From assembly GCA_023701135.1 (NCBI GenBank), contig JAMPXP010000015.1, positions 62,001 through 126,000 on the forward strand: a stretch of DNA of 64,000 bases, written 5' to 3'. The notes beneath the pieces are model-generated. The model was given only the letters and a program-made list of their open reading frames with translations, made no database searches and had not been told where the DNA came from. The position numbers were made by a program, and so were the translations under genes. Source of the stretch: Desulfobacula sp. (GTDB lineage Bacteria > Desulfobacterota > Desulfobacteria > Desulfobacterales > Desulfobacteraceae). This document shows, piece after piece, positions 17,684 through 25,239 of the stretch. Position 1 is the stretch's first letter. Each line of letters begins with the position of its first letter.

Positions 17684-18361
17684 TTGAAAAACAATTTATT
17701 GGCTATGGCTCTGGCCGCTGTGATTCAGGTGGCGGTCTTATCGGGGAACGCGTCCGCTGTAGCGGTTTCTTTTCCGGACTGGGATAATCCTGCCGGGCTT
17801 TCCAAGGTGTCCGTGACCGATCCCCAGGATTGGGGAAATGGAAGAGATATCTTAGGCGCCCGGCACGCCACGGACGGGGAATTCCATTATTTCCGGATGG
17901 ACCTGGCCCAGGCCCCGGGAACCGCGAATTATGCCGGGATCTATGGAATTTACATTGACGCCTTTAGCGGGGGCAGCCCGTCTACCTATTCCTATCTGCC
18001 GAACGAGCCGGGGATTGATTATGCCCTGGACAGCCATTACAATCCCAATATGGCGCAGAATGATCAGGGTTTTTTCCACCATGATTTTCATCAGTGGAAC
18101 AACGGGTTGATGGAAAATCTCTATACCCCGGCTAATCAGCAGACAGGCGCTACGCTGGAATGGATAATCAGCGTCGAGGAAATCGGCAATGATTTTTTCT
18201 GGTTTGCGGCCACCCATGATTTTATTGAAGGCGTTACGCAACTGACTTGGGACAGGACCGATTTCACCGCTTCGGCCCCGGCCCCGGTTCCGGCCCCCTC
18301 GGCCGGACTTCTGTTTGCTTCAGCCCTGCTGGGGCTTTCCCTGGCACGGAGAAAATCCTAA
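17684..18361 (+). CDS. Secreted protein with PEP-CTERM-like sorting tail
   Basis: This 225-residue protein starts at a TTG preceded by a strong AAAGGAGGTG ribosome-binding site. It has a signal peptide ending near GNASA (residue 25) and a C-terminal tail APVPAPSAGLLFASALLGLS followed by LARRKS, that is, motif, hydrophobic helix and basic end. The middle part (from about residue 30 to 195) has aromatic and acidic residues (DWGNGRDILGARHATDGEFH) that recall secreted beta-sandwich domains, but no known domain was identified. It follows gspF by 125 bp on the same strand and may share its transcript. Likely a surface protein handled by exosortase. Confidence 0.78.
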   Translation: MKNNLLAMALAAVIQVAVLSGNASAVAVSFPDWDNPAGLSKVSVTDPQDWGNGRDILGARHATDGEFHYFRMDLAQAPGTANYAGIYGIYIDAFSGGSPSTYSYLPNEPGIDYALDSHYNPNMAQNDQGFFHHDFHQWNNGLMENLYTPANQQTGATLEWIISVEEIGNDFFWFAATHDFIEGVTQLTWDRTDFTASAPAPVPAPSAGLLFASALLGLSLARRKS

Positions 18362-18395
18362 CAACAGATAACCGCTTTACGTAAACTCCCCCCTC

Positions 18396-18445
18396 CCTCA
18401 ATGCCAATGTTGCGAATTCCTCCGGCATTGAGGGGCCTCTCTTTT
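18396..18445. terminator. Bidirectional terminator between convergent genes
   Basis: A 10 bp perfect inverted repeat, CCTCAATGCC at 18396 and GGCATTGAGG at 18424, with an 18-base loop, is followed on the plus strand by a CTCTCTTTTT tract. It lies between the convergent PEP-CTERM-like gene and the TPR gene. Confidence 0.7.
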
Positions 18446-18462
18446 TCCCGGAACAGACCCTT

Positions 18463-19064
18463 TTAAAAATCGTATTTCAGGCCGATCACCCCTCCCAGGG
18501 TGTCGGCCCGGTCCGCCGCCAGATACTGCGTTGATCCCTCCGGGGAGATTTTCGAAAGATTTTCCCGGGCATTCTCAAGGTCCTTTATGTCGATGCCCCG
18601 GGAGGACTGCACCCCCAGGTCCGCCAGCATGGAATGGGCCCGGTCCCTTGCGGCCCCGTCTTCGGTCAATTTCAGATAATTCTGCAAAACGATCCGGGCG
18701 TAGCTGAGGTTGCCCATGCCCATAAAGGCTTTGCTCTGCATGAAATAGCGCTCTTCCTTAAAAACCGGGTCCCCTTCCGTCAGGATGATCTCATTGAAGG
18801 CCCCGGCGGCCTCGCGGAACCGTTTCAACTGATACAGGCCCATGGCGCCCATGAATCCGGCCTCCCCGGCCCGTCTGTCCCCGGGAAAAAATGGTCAAAG
18901 CGCTTGAATTCTACGACAGCGGTTTCATAGTCTTTTTTTTGATAGCACTGGAGGGCATAGTCGAACTGCATGTCCGGAAAGGCATTGGGGCCGGCGGTCA
19001 GCACCAACAGCGCAAGGATCAGGATCAGGATCAGGATCAGACAGAGGCTTTTTATTTGGGTCAC
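18463..19064 (-). CDS. TPR-type exported protein, readable only through a -1 frameshift
   Basis: The first frame begins at GTG 19064, four bases after the yidD stop. It encodes a hydrophobic leader with four LI repeats, then FPDMQFDYALQCYQKKDYET and VVEFKRFDHFFPG, a TPR unit. It runs out of frame and stops at 18825. The frame one base back continues sensibly as GDRRAGEAGFMGAMGLYQLK, another TPR repeat, and ends at 18463 with GLKYDF. The switch lies at 18885-18891, where the message reads T-TTT-TTC in the zero frame, a canonical -1 slippery heptamer. The gene is the last of the gsp operon. It is either a programmed frameshift, a broken gene or a one-base sequence error. Tetratricopeptide repeats suggest a periplasmic adaptor. 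Confidence 0.65.
18885..18891 (-). other. Putative -1 slippery heptamer
   Basis: The minus strand reads T TTT TTC in phase with the upstream frame (…CAT TTT TTC CCG…). After a one-base slip the downstream frame reads CCC GGG GAC and gives in-family TPR sequence. GC-rich sequence that can fold (GGCC…GGCC) follows about 14 bases downstream. Confidence 0.4.
19017..19040. repeat. Hexanucleotide tandem repeat (GATCAG)x4
   Basis: Four perfect copies of GATCAG, read as CTG ATC on the minus strand, encode four Leu-Ile pairs in the membrane leader of the TPR protein. Copy-number change would lengthen or shorten the hydrophobic core in steps of two residues without frameshift. Confidence 0.9.
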
Positions 19065-19068
19065 ACGC

Positions 19069-19434
19069 TTATTCCTGATTTGTTTCCGGTTTTTCAAACC
19101 ACCAGAAATCATTGGCCTCCACCGGGTCGTGATATAGATTTTCCCCATGAACCGCCACCACGGGAGCCATTTTTTTGATATCCCGGCCGCACCGTACAAT
19201 GCGGTCGCAGGCCATGATCCACCCGATGACCGGGCCGTGCTTTTTCACCGCCTCGGCCGCATAGGCGGAGCAGGACGGATACATGGGGCATCGGTCCCCA
19301 TCAACGGCCGAAATATGATCCTGGTAAAATTGAATCAGGGGATGGGCCGTTTCCTCTGCCGGTCCTGTGCCGGGAAAAGCCGTCCCCAGGAGGACCAGGA
19401 CCGGGAAGAGCCATTTTCTATTCCTGGGTGACAC
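19069..19434 (-). CDS. YidD-like protein with a signal peptide
   Basis: This 121-residue protein has the YidD (haemolytic-domain) core: PLIQFYQDHISAVDGDRCPM, then YPSCSAYAAEAVKKHG and a CDRIVRCG end with the conserved paired cysteines. Ordinary YidD is about 85 residues, lacks a cleavable signal and helps membrane protein insertion from the cytosol. Here residues 7-26 form a clear signal peptide (KWLFPVLVLLGTAFPGTG), so the core should be periplasmic. The start is a GTG that overlaps the gspE end by 17 bp. It is therefore part of the T2SS operon and may have a secretion-related role instead of the classical one. Confidence 0.8.
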   Translation of the reverse strand: MSPRNRKWLFPVLVLLGTAFPGTGPAEETAHPLIQFYQDHISAVDGDRCPMYPSCSAYAAEAVKKHGPVIGWIMACDRIVRCGRDIKKMAPVVAVHGENLYHDPVEANDFWWFEKPETNQE

Positions 19435-21112
19435 GCAGGACCTCCCGGATGGAGGTGATCCCGTCCATGACCTTTTTCATGCCGTCCCGCCGGAGGGTGA
19501 CCATGCCCTTTTCTATGGCGGCCTCCCTGATCCGGTTGGCGTCCGAGGTCTGGAGGACCAGGGTTTTCAATTCATCATCCAGGGCCAGGATCTCCACGAT
19601 GGCCTGCCGCCCCGAGTACCCGGTGTTAAAGCACCTGGTGCACCCCCCGGGCTTGAACACCCGCCGGCCCAGCATCTCCTCACCCATGCCATTCAGGCTT
19701 TTGATATCCGGTTCGCTCAGGAGATATTCCTCTTTGCAGTGGGGGCAGAGAACCCGGACCAGCCTCTGGGCAATGATGTGGTTGACCGACGAGGAAATCA
19801 GGTAGGGCTCCACCCCCAGATCCACCAGCCGGGTGACCGAACCCGGGGCATCGTTGGTGTGCAGGGTGGAAAACACCAGATGCCCGGTCAGGGCTGACTG
19901 GATGGCGATTTCTGCCGTCTCCACATCCCGGATCTCACCGATGAGGATAACGTCCGGGTCCTGGCGGACAATGGACCGCAATCCCTTGGCAAAGGTCACC
20001 CCGGTTTTCTGGTTCACCTGGATCTGGCCGATGCCCTGTAAATTGTATTCCACCGGGTCTTCAATGGTGATAATGGTTTTGTCCGGGGTATTGATCTCCG
20101 AAAGCCCGGCGTAGAGGGTGGTGGTTTTGCCGCTTCCCGTGGGGCCGGTGACCAGGACGATCCCGTGGTTCTGCCGGATGATCCGGCGGAACAGGGCCTC
20201 GTTTTCCTGTGAAAACCCGAATTCGGAAATGCTCATAAAGGACCCGGATTTGTTTAAGAGCCTCATGACCAGGCGCTCGCCGTAGGTGGTCGGCACCGTT
20301 GAAATCCGGAGGTCGATTTCCTGGTTCCCGAGGCGGACCTGGGCCCGGCCGTCCTGGGGCACCCTTTTTTCAGCAATATTCATCTTGGCCATGACCTTGA
20401 TGCGGGAGACCAGGGCCGACTGAAACAGCTTGGGAGGGGTCATCATTTCGTAGACAATGCCGTCGATGCGGTACCGGACCTTGAGCACCTCCTGGAAGGG
20501 CTCGATATGGATATCGCTGGCTCCGGCCTTGGCCGCCTTGGAAATCATCTGGTTGACCAGGCGGATGACCGGGGCGTCGTCCCCGGAGTCATCCAGGAGA
20601 TCCGCCGTCTCCTCCATATCCTCGATGACCAGGGAATCGTTTTCTTCCATATCATCCACCAGTTGCTGGACATTGCCGTCGGTATGGTCGTAGAGCATAT
20701 TGATCGCCAGGAGGATCTGATTTTTCGGGGCCAGCACCAGGGAATGGGCCTTGATGCCCGCCAGCCTTGCCGTCTCATCCACCACACTCAGATCCGACGG
20801 GTCATTCACGGCGATGATGCCTTTCCGGCCGTCCCGGATCAGGGGCGCCACGGAATAGGTTTTTAGGAATTTCCTGGAAATGATCCGGGTAAAATCATGA
20901 TTCAGATGGTCCAGGGGCAGTTCTTCCATGAAGGGAAGGCCGTAGAGAAGGCCCAGGGCCCTGAGGGCCTGGGATTCGGACACCAGCCGGGTGTCGCAGA
21001 CCGGTTCCAGGAATTTTTTCCTGTCCTTGGCGCAGACGGCCCTGATCCGGTCTTTATTCTCGCCGGTCAGCGGCACCTCTTTTGAAAGCAGATCCAGGAA
21101 ACGCTCAATCAT
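19418..21112 (-). CDS. gspE: Type II secretion ATPase GspE
   Basis: This 564-residue cytosolic ATPase powers pseudopilus assembly. It carries an N-terminal T2SSE_N domain (about 1-150). The core has GPTGSGKTTTLYAGL as Walker A (residues 323-330), an aspartate box near DPVEYNLQGIGQIQ, GEIRDVETAEIA as Walker B (about 392) and the His box STLHTNDAPGSVTRL. The tetracysteine zinc-binding unit is formed by Cys456/459 and Cys491/494. All catalytic motifs are intact. The ATG overlaps the gspD stop by 4 bp, so translation is likely coupled. It should dock on GspL, encoded in the same operon, and on GspF, encoded separately. Confidence 0.96.
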   Translation of the reverse strand: MIERFLDLLSKEVPLTGENKDRIRAVCAKDRKKFLEPVCDTRLVSESQALRALGLLYGLPFMEELPLDHLNHDFTRIISRKFLKTYSVAPLIRDGRKGIIAVNDPSDLSVVDETARLAGIKAHSLVLAPKNQILLAINMLYDHTDGNVQQLVDDMEENDSLVIEDMEETADLLDDSGDDAPVIRLVNQMISKAAKAGASDIHIEPFQEVLKVRYRIDGIVYEMMTPPKLFQSALVSRIKVMAKMNIAEKRVPQDGRAQVRLGNQEIDLRISTVPTTYGERLVMRLLNKSGSFMSISEFGFSQENEALFRRIIRQNHGIVLVTGPTGSGKTTTLYAGLSEINTPDKTIITIEDPVEYNLQGIGQIQVNQKTGVTFAKGLRSIVRQDPDVILIGEIRDVETAEIAIQSALTGHLVFSTLHTNDAPGSVTRLVDLGVEPYLISSSVNHIIAQRLVRVLCPHCKEEYLLSEPDIKSLNGMGEEMLGRRVFKPGGCTRCFNTGYSGRQAIVEILALDDELKTLVLQTSDANRIREAAIEKGMVTLRRDGMKKVMDGITSIREVLRVTQE

Positions 21113-23112
21113 GGGCGGGCCTCTCCCGTTTCCGGCGGCAGGCCCTGGGCCGGCGCTTTGTCCTGATATAATTTGATTTCTTCTTTTTTGAGCTGCCGGA
21201 TATCCTCATTTTTTTCCTCATAAATGGCTTTGGCATCCAGGGGGCTTTTCACCACGGTGGGGGTCAAAAACACATAGAGATTGGTCTTTTCACTGCCTCG
21301 GGACTGATCCTTAAATGCATACCCCAGGAGGGGGATATCCCCCAGGCAGGGCATCTTGCCCACGGACTGGGTCAGGCTTTCGTCGATGAGCCCGCCGATG
21401 ACCACGGTGTTGGCGTCTTCAACAATGATATTGGTTTCAATGAGGCGTTTCAGGGTGGTGGGGCGGTCCGCGCTGGTCTGGTTTGCCGAATCCAGTTTGG
21501 TGACCTCCTGGAACACGGCCAGCCGGACCAGCTTTTCCTTGCTGATGGACGGGGTGATTTTCAGGGTGATGCCCACATCCTTGTATTCAAAGGAATTATA
21601 GGTGGCAGTCCCTGATTCGGCCGCCGACCGGGTCTGGAAGGGCACATTCTTGCCCACGGTAATGGTGGCCACCTGGTTTTCCGTGGTCAGGATCTGGGGG
21701 GTGGACAGGATCTGTACGGTTTTATCGCTCTGGTAGGCCTTGATCACGGCCTGGAGGGAGGGGAAGGTGACCCCGCCGATGCTCAGGTTTTTGCCCAGGA
21801 CCCCCACGGAAAAGCCCTTGGGCAAATTTCCCTTGGCAGCGGTAGAGGAATTGGTGAAGCCGGAGTCCCCGGTGGCCCCGAACCCGCCCAGGATCACGCC
21901 GGTATTTCCGTTATAGCCTTCCGAGGCCCGCCATTCCGTTCCGAAACTGAGGCCCTTGTCGGCATTCACCTCCATGATGAGGCATTCGATATAGACCATG
22001 GCCCTGGGGGTATCCAGCTTTTTGATGACCTCTTCAAGGATGGGGTAATCCTCCTTGTCCGCAATGATGAGCAGGCTGTTGGTGGCCTTGTCGGCCGTGA
22101 TTTTAATCTCATCGGAAAAGAGGGGGGCCTTTTTCTCGCCCTCGGCTTTTTTCTCGCCCTTGGTCGGCATCTCCTGGAGAACCTTGGCAAGGTCTTCGGC
22201 CGTGGCATGCTCCAGGGGATAGACCCGGACCCGCTCCTCTCCCGCAGGCACCTTCTTGTCCAGGATATCCACCAGTTGGCTGATCCGCCGGGTTTCCAGT
22301 TCCCCGGCCAGGAGAATCACGGAATTGGTTCTTTCGTCGGCCACAAATCTGACCATGAATTCAGTCGCCTTCTTGTTTTTGGCGTCTTTTTCCCGGGCAT
22401 TGTAAATGTCGGAAAGATTTTTAACGAGCTTGACCGCATCGGCATGTTTTAAGGGCAATACGGCGATTTTCCGGCCAACGCTTTCGATATCGATGGTTTC
22501 GATGATTTTCAGCAGGCGGTCGATGCTGGACAGGGTGGCCGTAGCAATCAGCATATTGGTATCCCCATAGGACAACAGGATATGGCCCTTGGGCACCAGC
22601 GGGGTCAAAAGGGCTTTCAGTTCGTCGGAATTGGCGTATTGCAGGGGGATAATCCGGGTCACTAGTTTGTCCGCCGAGGTTTCCAGGCTTTCTGAAAGCC
22701 GGGTATCCAGATTATCCGACATGGCGTTGGCGGCCGGGACAATCTTGATGACGCTGCCCGATTCCACGGCGGCGAACCCATGGATATCCAGCACGGACTG
22801 AAACACCTTATAGGCATCCGGGATGGAAATTTTGGTCGGGGAAATAATGGTGACGTTTCCCTTGACCCTGCTGTCCACGACAAAATTTTTCTGGGTCAGC
22901 TTGCTGACGAATTTAATAAAGAGGTTGATATCCACATTGTTGAAATCAAAGGAGACGTATTCGGGCTTGTTTCCGGTGGATTCCAAAACCGGATCGGCAA
23001 GACAGACCGATGCAAACAGCACGAGGGCCGTCCCCAGGCTCAAACAGGCCTGTATCCATTTCATCCATGTCCGGTTCCCCGGCTTCATCCATGATCTTTT
23101 GTGCTTATTCAT
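21109..23112 (-). CDS. gspD: Type II secretion outer-membrane secretin GspD
   Basis: The secretin forms the outer-membrane channel of the T2SS. The ATG at 23112 overlaps the gspC stop by 8 bp and gives a protein of about 667 residues. Extending to 23235 would add a basic, unlikely leader inside gspC. A signal peptide (about 16-40) ends at VCLADP. The N0 domain begins at VSFDFNNVDINLFIKFVSKL, followed by three N1-N3 repeats, as in IPLQYANSDELKALLTPLVP and YPLEHATAEDLAKVLQEMPT. The beta-barrel region has the secretin signature MPCLGDIPLLGYAFKDQ followed by LYVFLTPTVV. The S-domain-type tail is short and no pilotin is visible nearby. Confidence 0.95.
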   Translation of the reverse strand: MNKHKRSWMKPGNRTWMKWIQACLSLGTALVLFASVCLADPVLESTGNKPEYVSFDFNNVDINLFIKFVSKLTQKNFVVDSRVKGNVTIISPTKISIPDAYKVFQSVLDIHGFAAVESGSVIKIVPAANAMSDNLDTRLSESLETSADKLVTRIIPLQYANSDELKALLTPLVPKGHILLSYGDTNMLIATATLSSIDRLLKIIETIDIESVGRKIAVLPLKHADAVKLVKNLSDIYNAREKDAKNKKATEFMVRFVADERTNSVILLAGELETRRISQLVDILDKKVPAGEERVRVYPLEHATAEDLAKVLQEMPTKGEKKAEGEKKAPLFSDEIKITADKATNSLLIIADKEDYPILEEVIKKLDTPRAMVYIECLIMEVNADKGLSFGTEWRASEGYNGNTGVILGGFGATGDSGFTNSSTAAKGNLPKGFSVGVLGKNLSIGGVTFPSLQAVIKAYQSDKTVQILSTPQILTTENQVATITVGKNVPFQTRSAAESGTATYNSFEYKDVGITLKITPSISKEKLVRLAVFQEVTKLDSANQTSADRPTTLKRLIETNIIVEDANTVVIGGLIDESLTQSVGKMPCLGDIPLLGYAFKDQSRGSEKTNLYVFLTPTVVKSPLDAKAIYEEKNEDIRQLKKEEIKLYQDKAPAQGLPPETGEARP

Positions 23113-23833
23113 CTTTGCCCTTATCTTTACCAGGTCCTGCCTGTCCGGTGAGTTCAGAGGCCTCTGCTTTTGAGGCCTTTTTTGCCGGGGCCGCTTCTGC
23201 CGGGGCCTCCGGTGCTTCCTCTTCCAATGCGTCATCCCCCGGCGTTTCCTCCTCCGTCGGAGCGGCCTCCTGGGGTTCAGGCTCCGGGGCCCGGGGCTGA
23301 ACCGCCGGCCTTGCCAAGGCCCTGCCTGCCGGAAGGGCGGTTTCGACCGTCATATCCAGGCGCTGCTCCTCTCCATTGTATTCCAGGATGACATGGTCCT
23401 TGGACACAGCCTTGAGCAGGGCGCCCTGGACGGTATCGCCAACGGTGTAGAATTCCTGTTTTTTGGTTTTTTTATCCTCAATCACGGCATGGACCTGGGG
23501 AAGGCCCGTCACCGTACCCCTCAGCGTGAGTTGAAGCGATGTGGGCTTAACCGCTTCCGGTGTTTTGGCCGGGTTTTTTACGGAAGGCCCTTTTGCTGCC
23601 GTATCGTCCGTCAATACCTGAAACAGGTTCCTGGACCCGATAACGGTATACTGTTGTTTAAAAGAATTGGCGGCCCCCTTTTTTTTGCCTGTTTCAAGAG
23701 CCGGGGGGGCTCCGGCCGCCTCCTGCGACGGCGGGGCGCCCTCCATACCGATCCGCTGATAAACGGTCTCCACCACCAGGGCCGCGGCCAGGGTCAGGAG
23801 GATGAGATGAAGGAGGGTGAACAGATATTTCAT
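23105..23833 (-). CDS. gspC: Type II secretion protein GspC
   Basis: This 242-residue bitopic inner-membrane protein has a single N-terminal helix (LFTLLHLILLTLAAALVV). Its HR domain (about residues 60-165) has QYTVIGSRNLFQVL, LTLRGTVTGLPQVHAVIEDK and VHAVIEDKKTKKQEFYTVGD, the homology region that contacts the N0 domain of GspD. The C-terminal third is Pro/Glu/Ala-rich and unstructured, with no PDZ or coiled-coil domain recognised. This is shorter than in many Proteobacteria. It sits between gspN and gspD, which fits its role as the link from the platform to the secretin. Confidence 0.9.
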   Translation of the reverse strand: MKYLFTLLHLILLTLAAALVVETVYQRIGMEGAPPSQEAAGAPPALETGKKKGAANSFKQQYTVIGSRNLFQVLTDDTAAKGPSVKNPAKTPEAVKPTSLQLTLRGTVTGLPQVHAVIEDKKTKKQEFYTVGDTVQGALLKAVSKDHVILEYNGEEQRLDMTVETALPAGRALARPAVQPRAPEPEPQEAAPTEEETPGDDALEEEAPEAPAEAAPAKKASKAEASELTGQAGPGKDKGKDE

Positions 23834-23836
23834 GGC

Positions 23837-24694
23837 TTATCTGAATCCTATCTCGGGATGGCGGAGTGTGCCGGATATGCTGATGGGAATCCCCTTGCCC
23901 GGCGTATCCCGGAAAAGATCCCTCACCGAGGCCAGGGTGCTGAGTTTTGAAACAAAGGAAGGGCCGGGATTCAATTGGCCTTTCAACCGGATATCCAAGG
24001 GTTCCGCCGTGGATACCTCGCCTTCCATGTCCAGGCTCATGAGGGGCCCCCGGGCCGAGCATTTGGTAAGGATTATTCGTTTATTTTCCATGGTAAATTC
24101 CAGCTCCACCCGGCTAAATTCCAATTTGGACAGGCCCAGTTTTTCAGCCTCGGGATTCCCCGGCAAATCGGCTGTAAAATTCAGCAATATCAGGCTGGCC
24201 CTGGATGAATTCTGGGGCTTAAGGTATTCGTACCGGCCTCCGGCATCAAAGGAGAGCGTCATATTATATTGATCCGTTTGATAGGGAAAATTTCTGACCT
24301 GAATATTGGACAAGTCCATGTCCAGGGAGGCAAACTCTTTCCCGGAAAAGGAAACCTGCCGGAGATTTCCCCTGACCTGTCCCTGGTTGATCTTCGCCTT
24401 GAAGGTCAGGTCTTTCAAGGGGTTGAAAAGCGAGGGCAGGGAAAGGTTAAGCCTCATGGTTTCAGGCTTGACCGGGGGGAAATGAAAGAGGGTCCATCTG
24501 CTGCCGGACAGGTCAAGACCGGCGGGAAAGGCCGTCCCGGCCGTGTCGGTTTCCAGTCGAACCCCGCCCAGGGCCTGGTTCACAAAATTTGTTATCCCTT
24601 TTGCCGCTTCTTTTTCCGGAAAAAGGACAAGGGCGAAAAACACCAGGGCCGATAGAAAATAGAGGCCGTAAAGGAGAACCGGTTTGGGCCTCAT
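23837..24694 (-). CDS. gspN: Type II secretion system protein GspN
   Basis: This 285-residue protein has one N-terminal membrane helix (GLYFLSALVFFALVLFP) and a periplasmic beta-rich domain. Segments such as FPAGLDLSGSRWTLFHF and FKAKINQGQVRGNLRQVSFS are typical of the GspN/AsmA-like fold. The C-terminal end has LFRDTPGKGIPISISGTL. GspN is found in many deltaproteobacterial T2SS clusters but its exact role is unknown. It may assist the GspC-GspM-GspL assembly. It lies 2 bp after gspM and 3 bp before gspC, so it is embedded in the operon. Confidence 0.82.
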   Translation of the reverse strand: MRPKPVLLYGLYFLSALVFFALVLFPEKEAAKGITNFVNQALGGVRLETDTAGTAFPAGLDLSGSRWTLFHFPPVKPETMRLNLSLPSLFNPLKDLTFKAKINQGQVRGNLRQVSFSGKEFASLDMDLSNIQVRNFPYQTDQYNMTLSFDAGGRYEYLKPQNSSRASLILLNFTADLPGNPEAEKLGLSKLEFSRVELEFTMENKRIILTKCSARGPLMSLDMEGEVSTAEPLDIRLKGQLNPGPSFVSKLSTLASVRDLFRDTPGKGIPISISGTLRHPEIGFR

Positions 24695-24696
24695 TT

Positions 24697-25239
24697 TCAG
24701 GATGCTCCCTTTAAGATAAGGGTCTCGGCCTCAAATACCGCGTCCAGCCGGTCCCCTTTTTTTCCGGTTTTGGACAGGGACAGGGAGGTGATCAACACCC
24801 CGTCCGGGGAGGCTTCAATCCGGTAAAGAAAATCCATCAGGCCTTTCAGGTGGACTTCCTCTATCTTGACCTTGACCCTGGAAATGGTATAGCCGGTTTT
24901 TTCCATATCCTGGGTGGAGGGTTTCATATAGGCCACATTTTTTTTAACGCCGCTTTTTTCCGCCTGGGTGTCCAGGAAAGAAAACAGGGTAAACCCCGCG
25001 GGTCTTTTTTCCAGGCTGCTTTTTTGCTGATCCAGGGCCAGGGAAAGGTCCTGGAAGGTTTTTTGAAGGGTTTTCATCTGACCCACGGCCTCGTCCTGGA
25101 CCGCCACGGTTTTTTTCAGGGCCGCCTGCTTGTCCATGGCCGGAAGATAGATAAATTGAACGGCGCAGAAAATCACCAGGAAGACGGCTCCGGCCGCCAG
25201 CATGGTCTTGTCCCGTCCGGATAACTCAGGCATTTTCAT
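24697..25239 (-). CDS. gspM: Type II secretion platform protein GspM
   Basis: This 180-residue bitopic protein has an N-terminal helix (MLAAGAVFLVIFCAVQFIYL) and a periplasmic part. A coiled coil (about residues 40-75, AALKKTVAVQDEAVGQMKTL) precedes a ferredoxin-like domain that includes LKGLMDFLYRIEASPDGVLI. This is the PilO/GspM arrangement. GspM pairs with GspL in the inner-membrane platform. The gene overlaps gspL by 4 bp and is 2 bp from gspN. Confidence 0.88.
   Translation of the reverse strand: MKMPELSGRDKTMLAAGAVFLVIFCAVQFIYLPAMDKQAALKKTVAVQDEAVGQMKTLQKTFQDLSLALDQQKSSLEKRPAGFTLFSFLDTQAEKSGVKKNVAYMKPSTQDMEKTGYTISRVKVKIEEVHLKGLMDFLYRIEASPDGVLITSLSLSKTGKKGDRLDAVFEAETLILKGAS

Noticed and set aside
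23112-23235. Longer GspD start adding about 41 residues
   Set aside because: It lies inside gspC, encodes a repetitive basic stretch (RPRQKRPRQKRP) and would push the signal peptide far from the N terminus.
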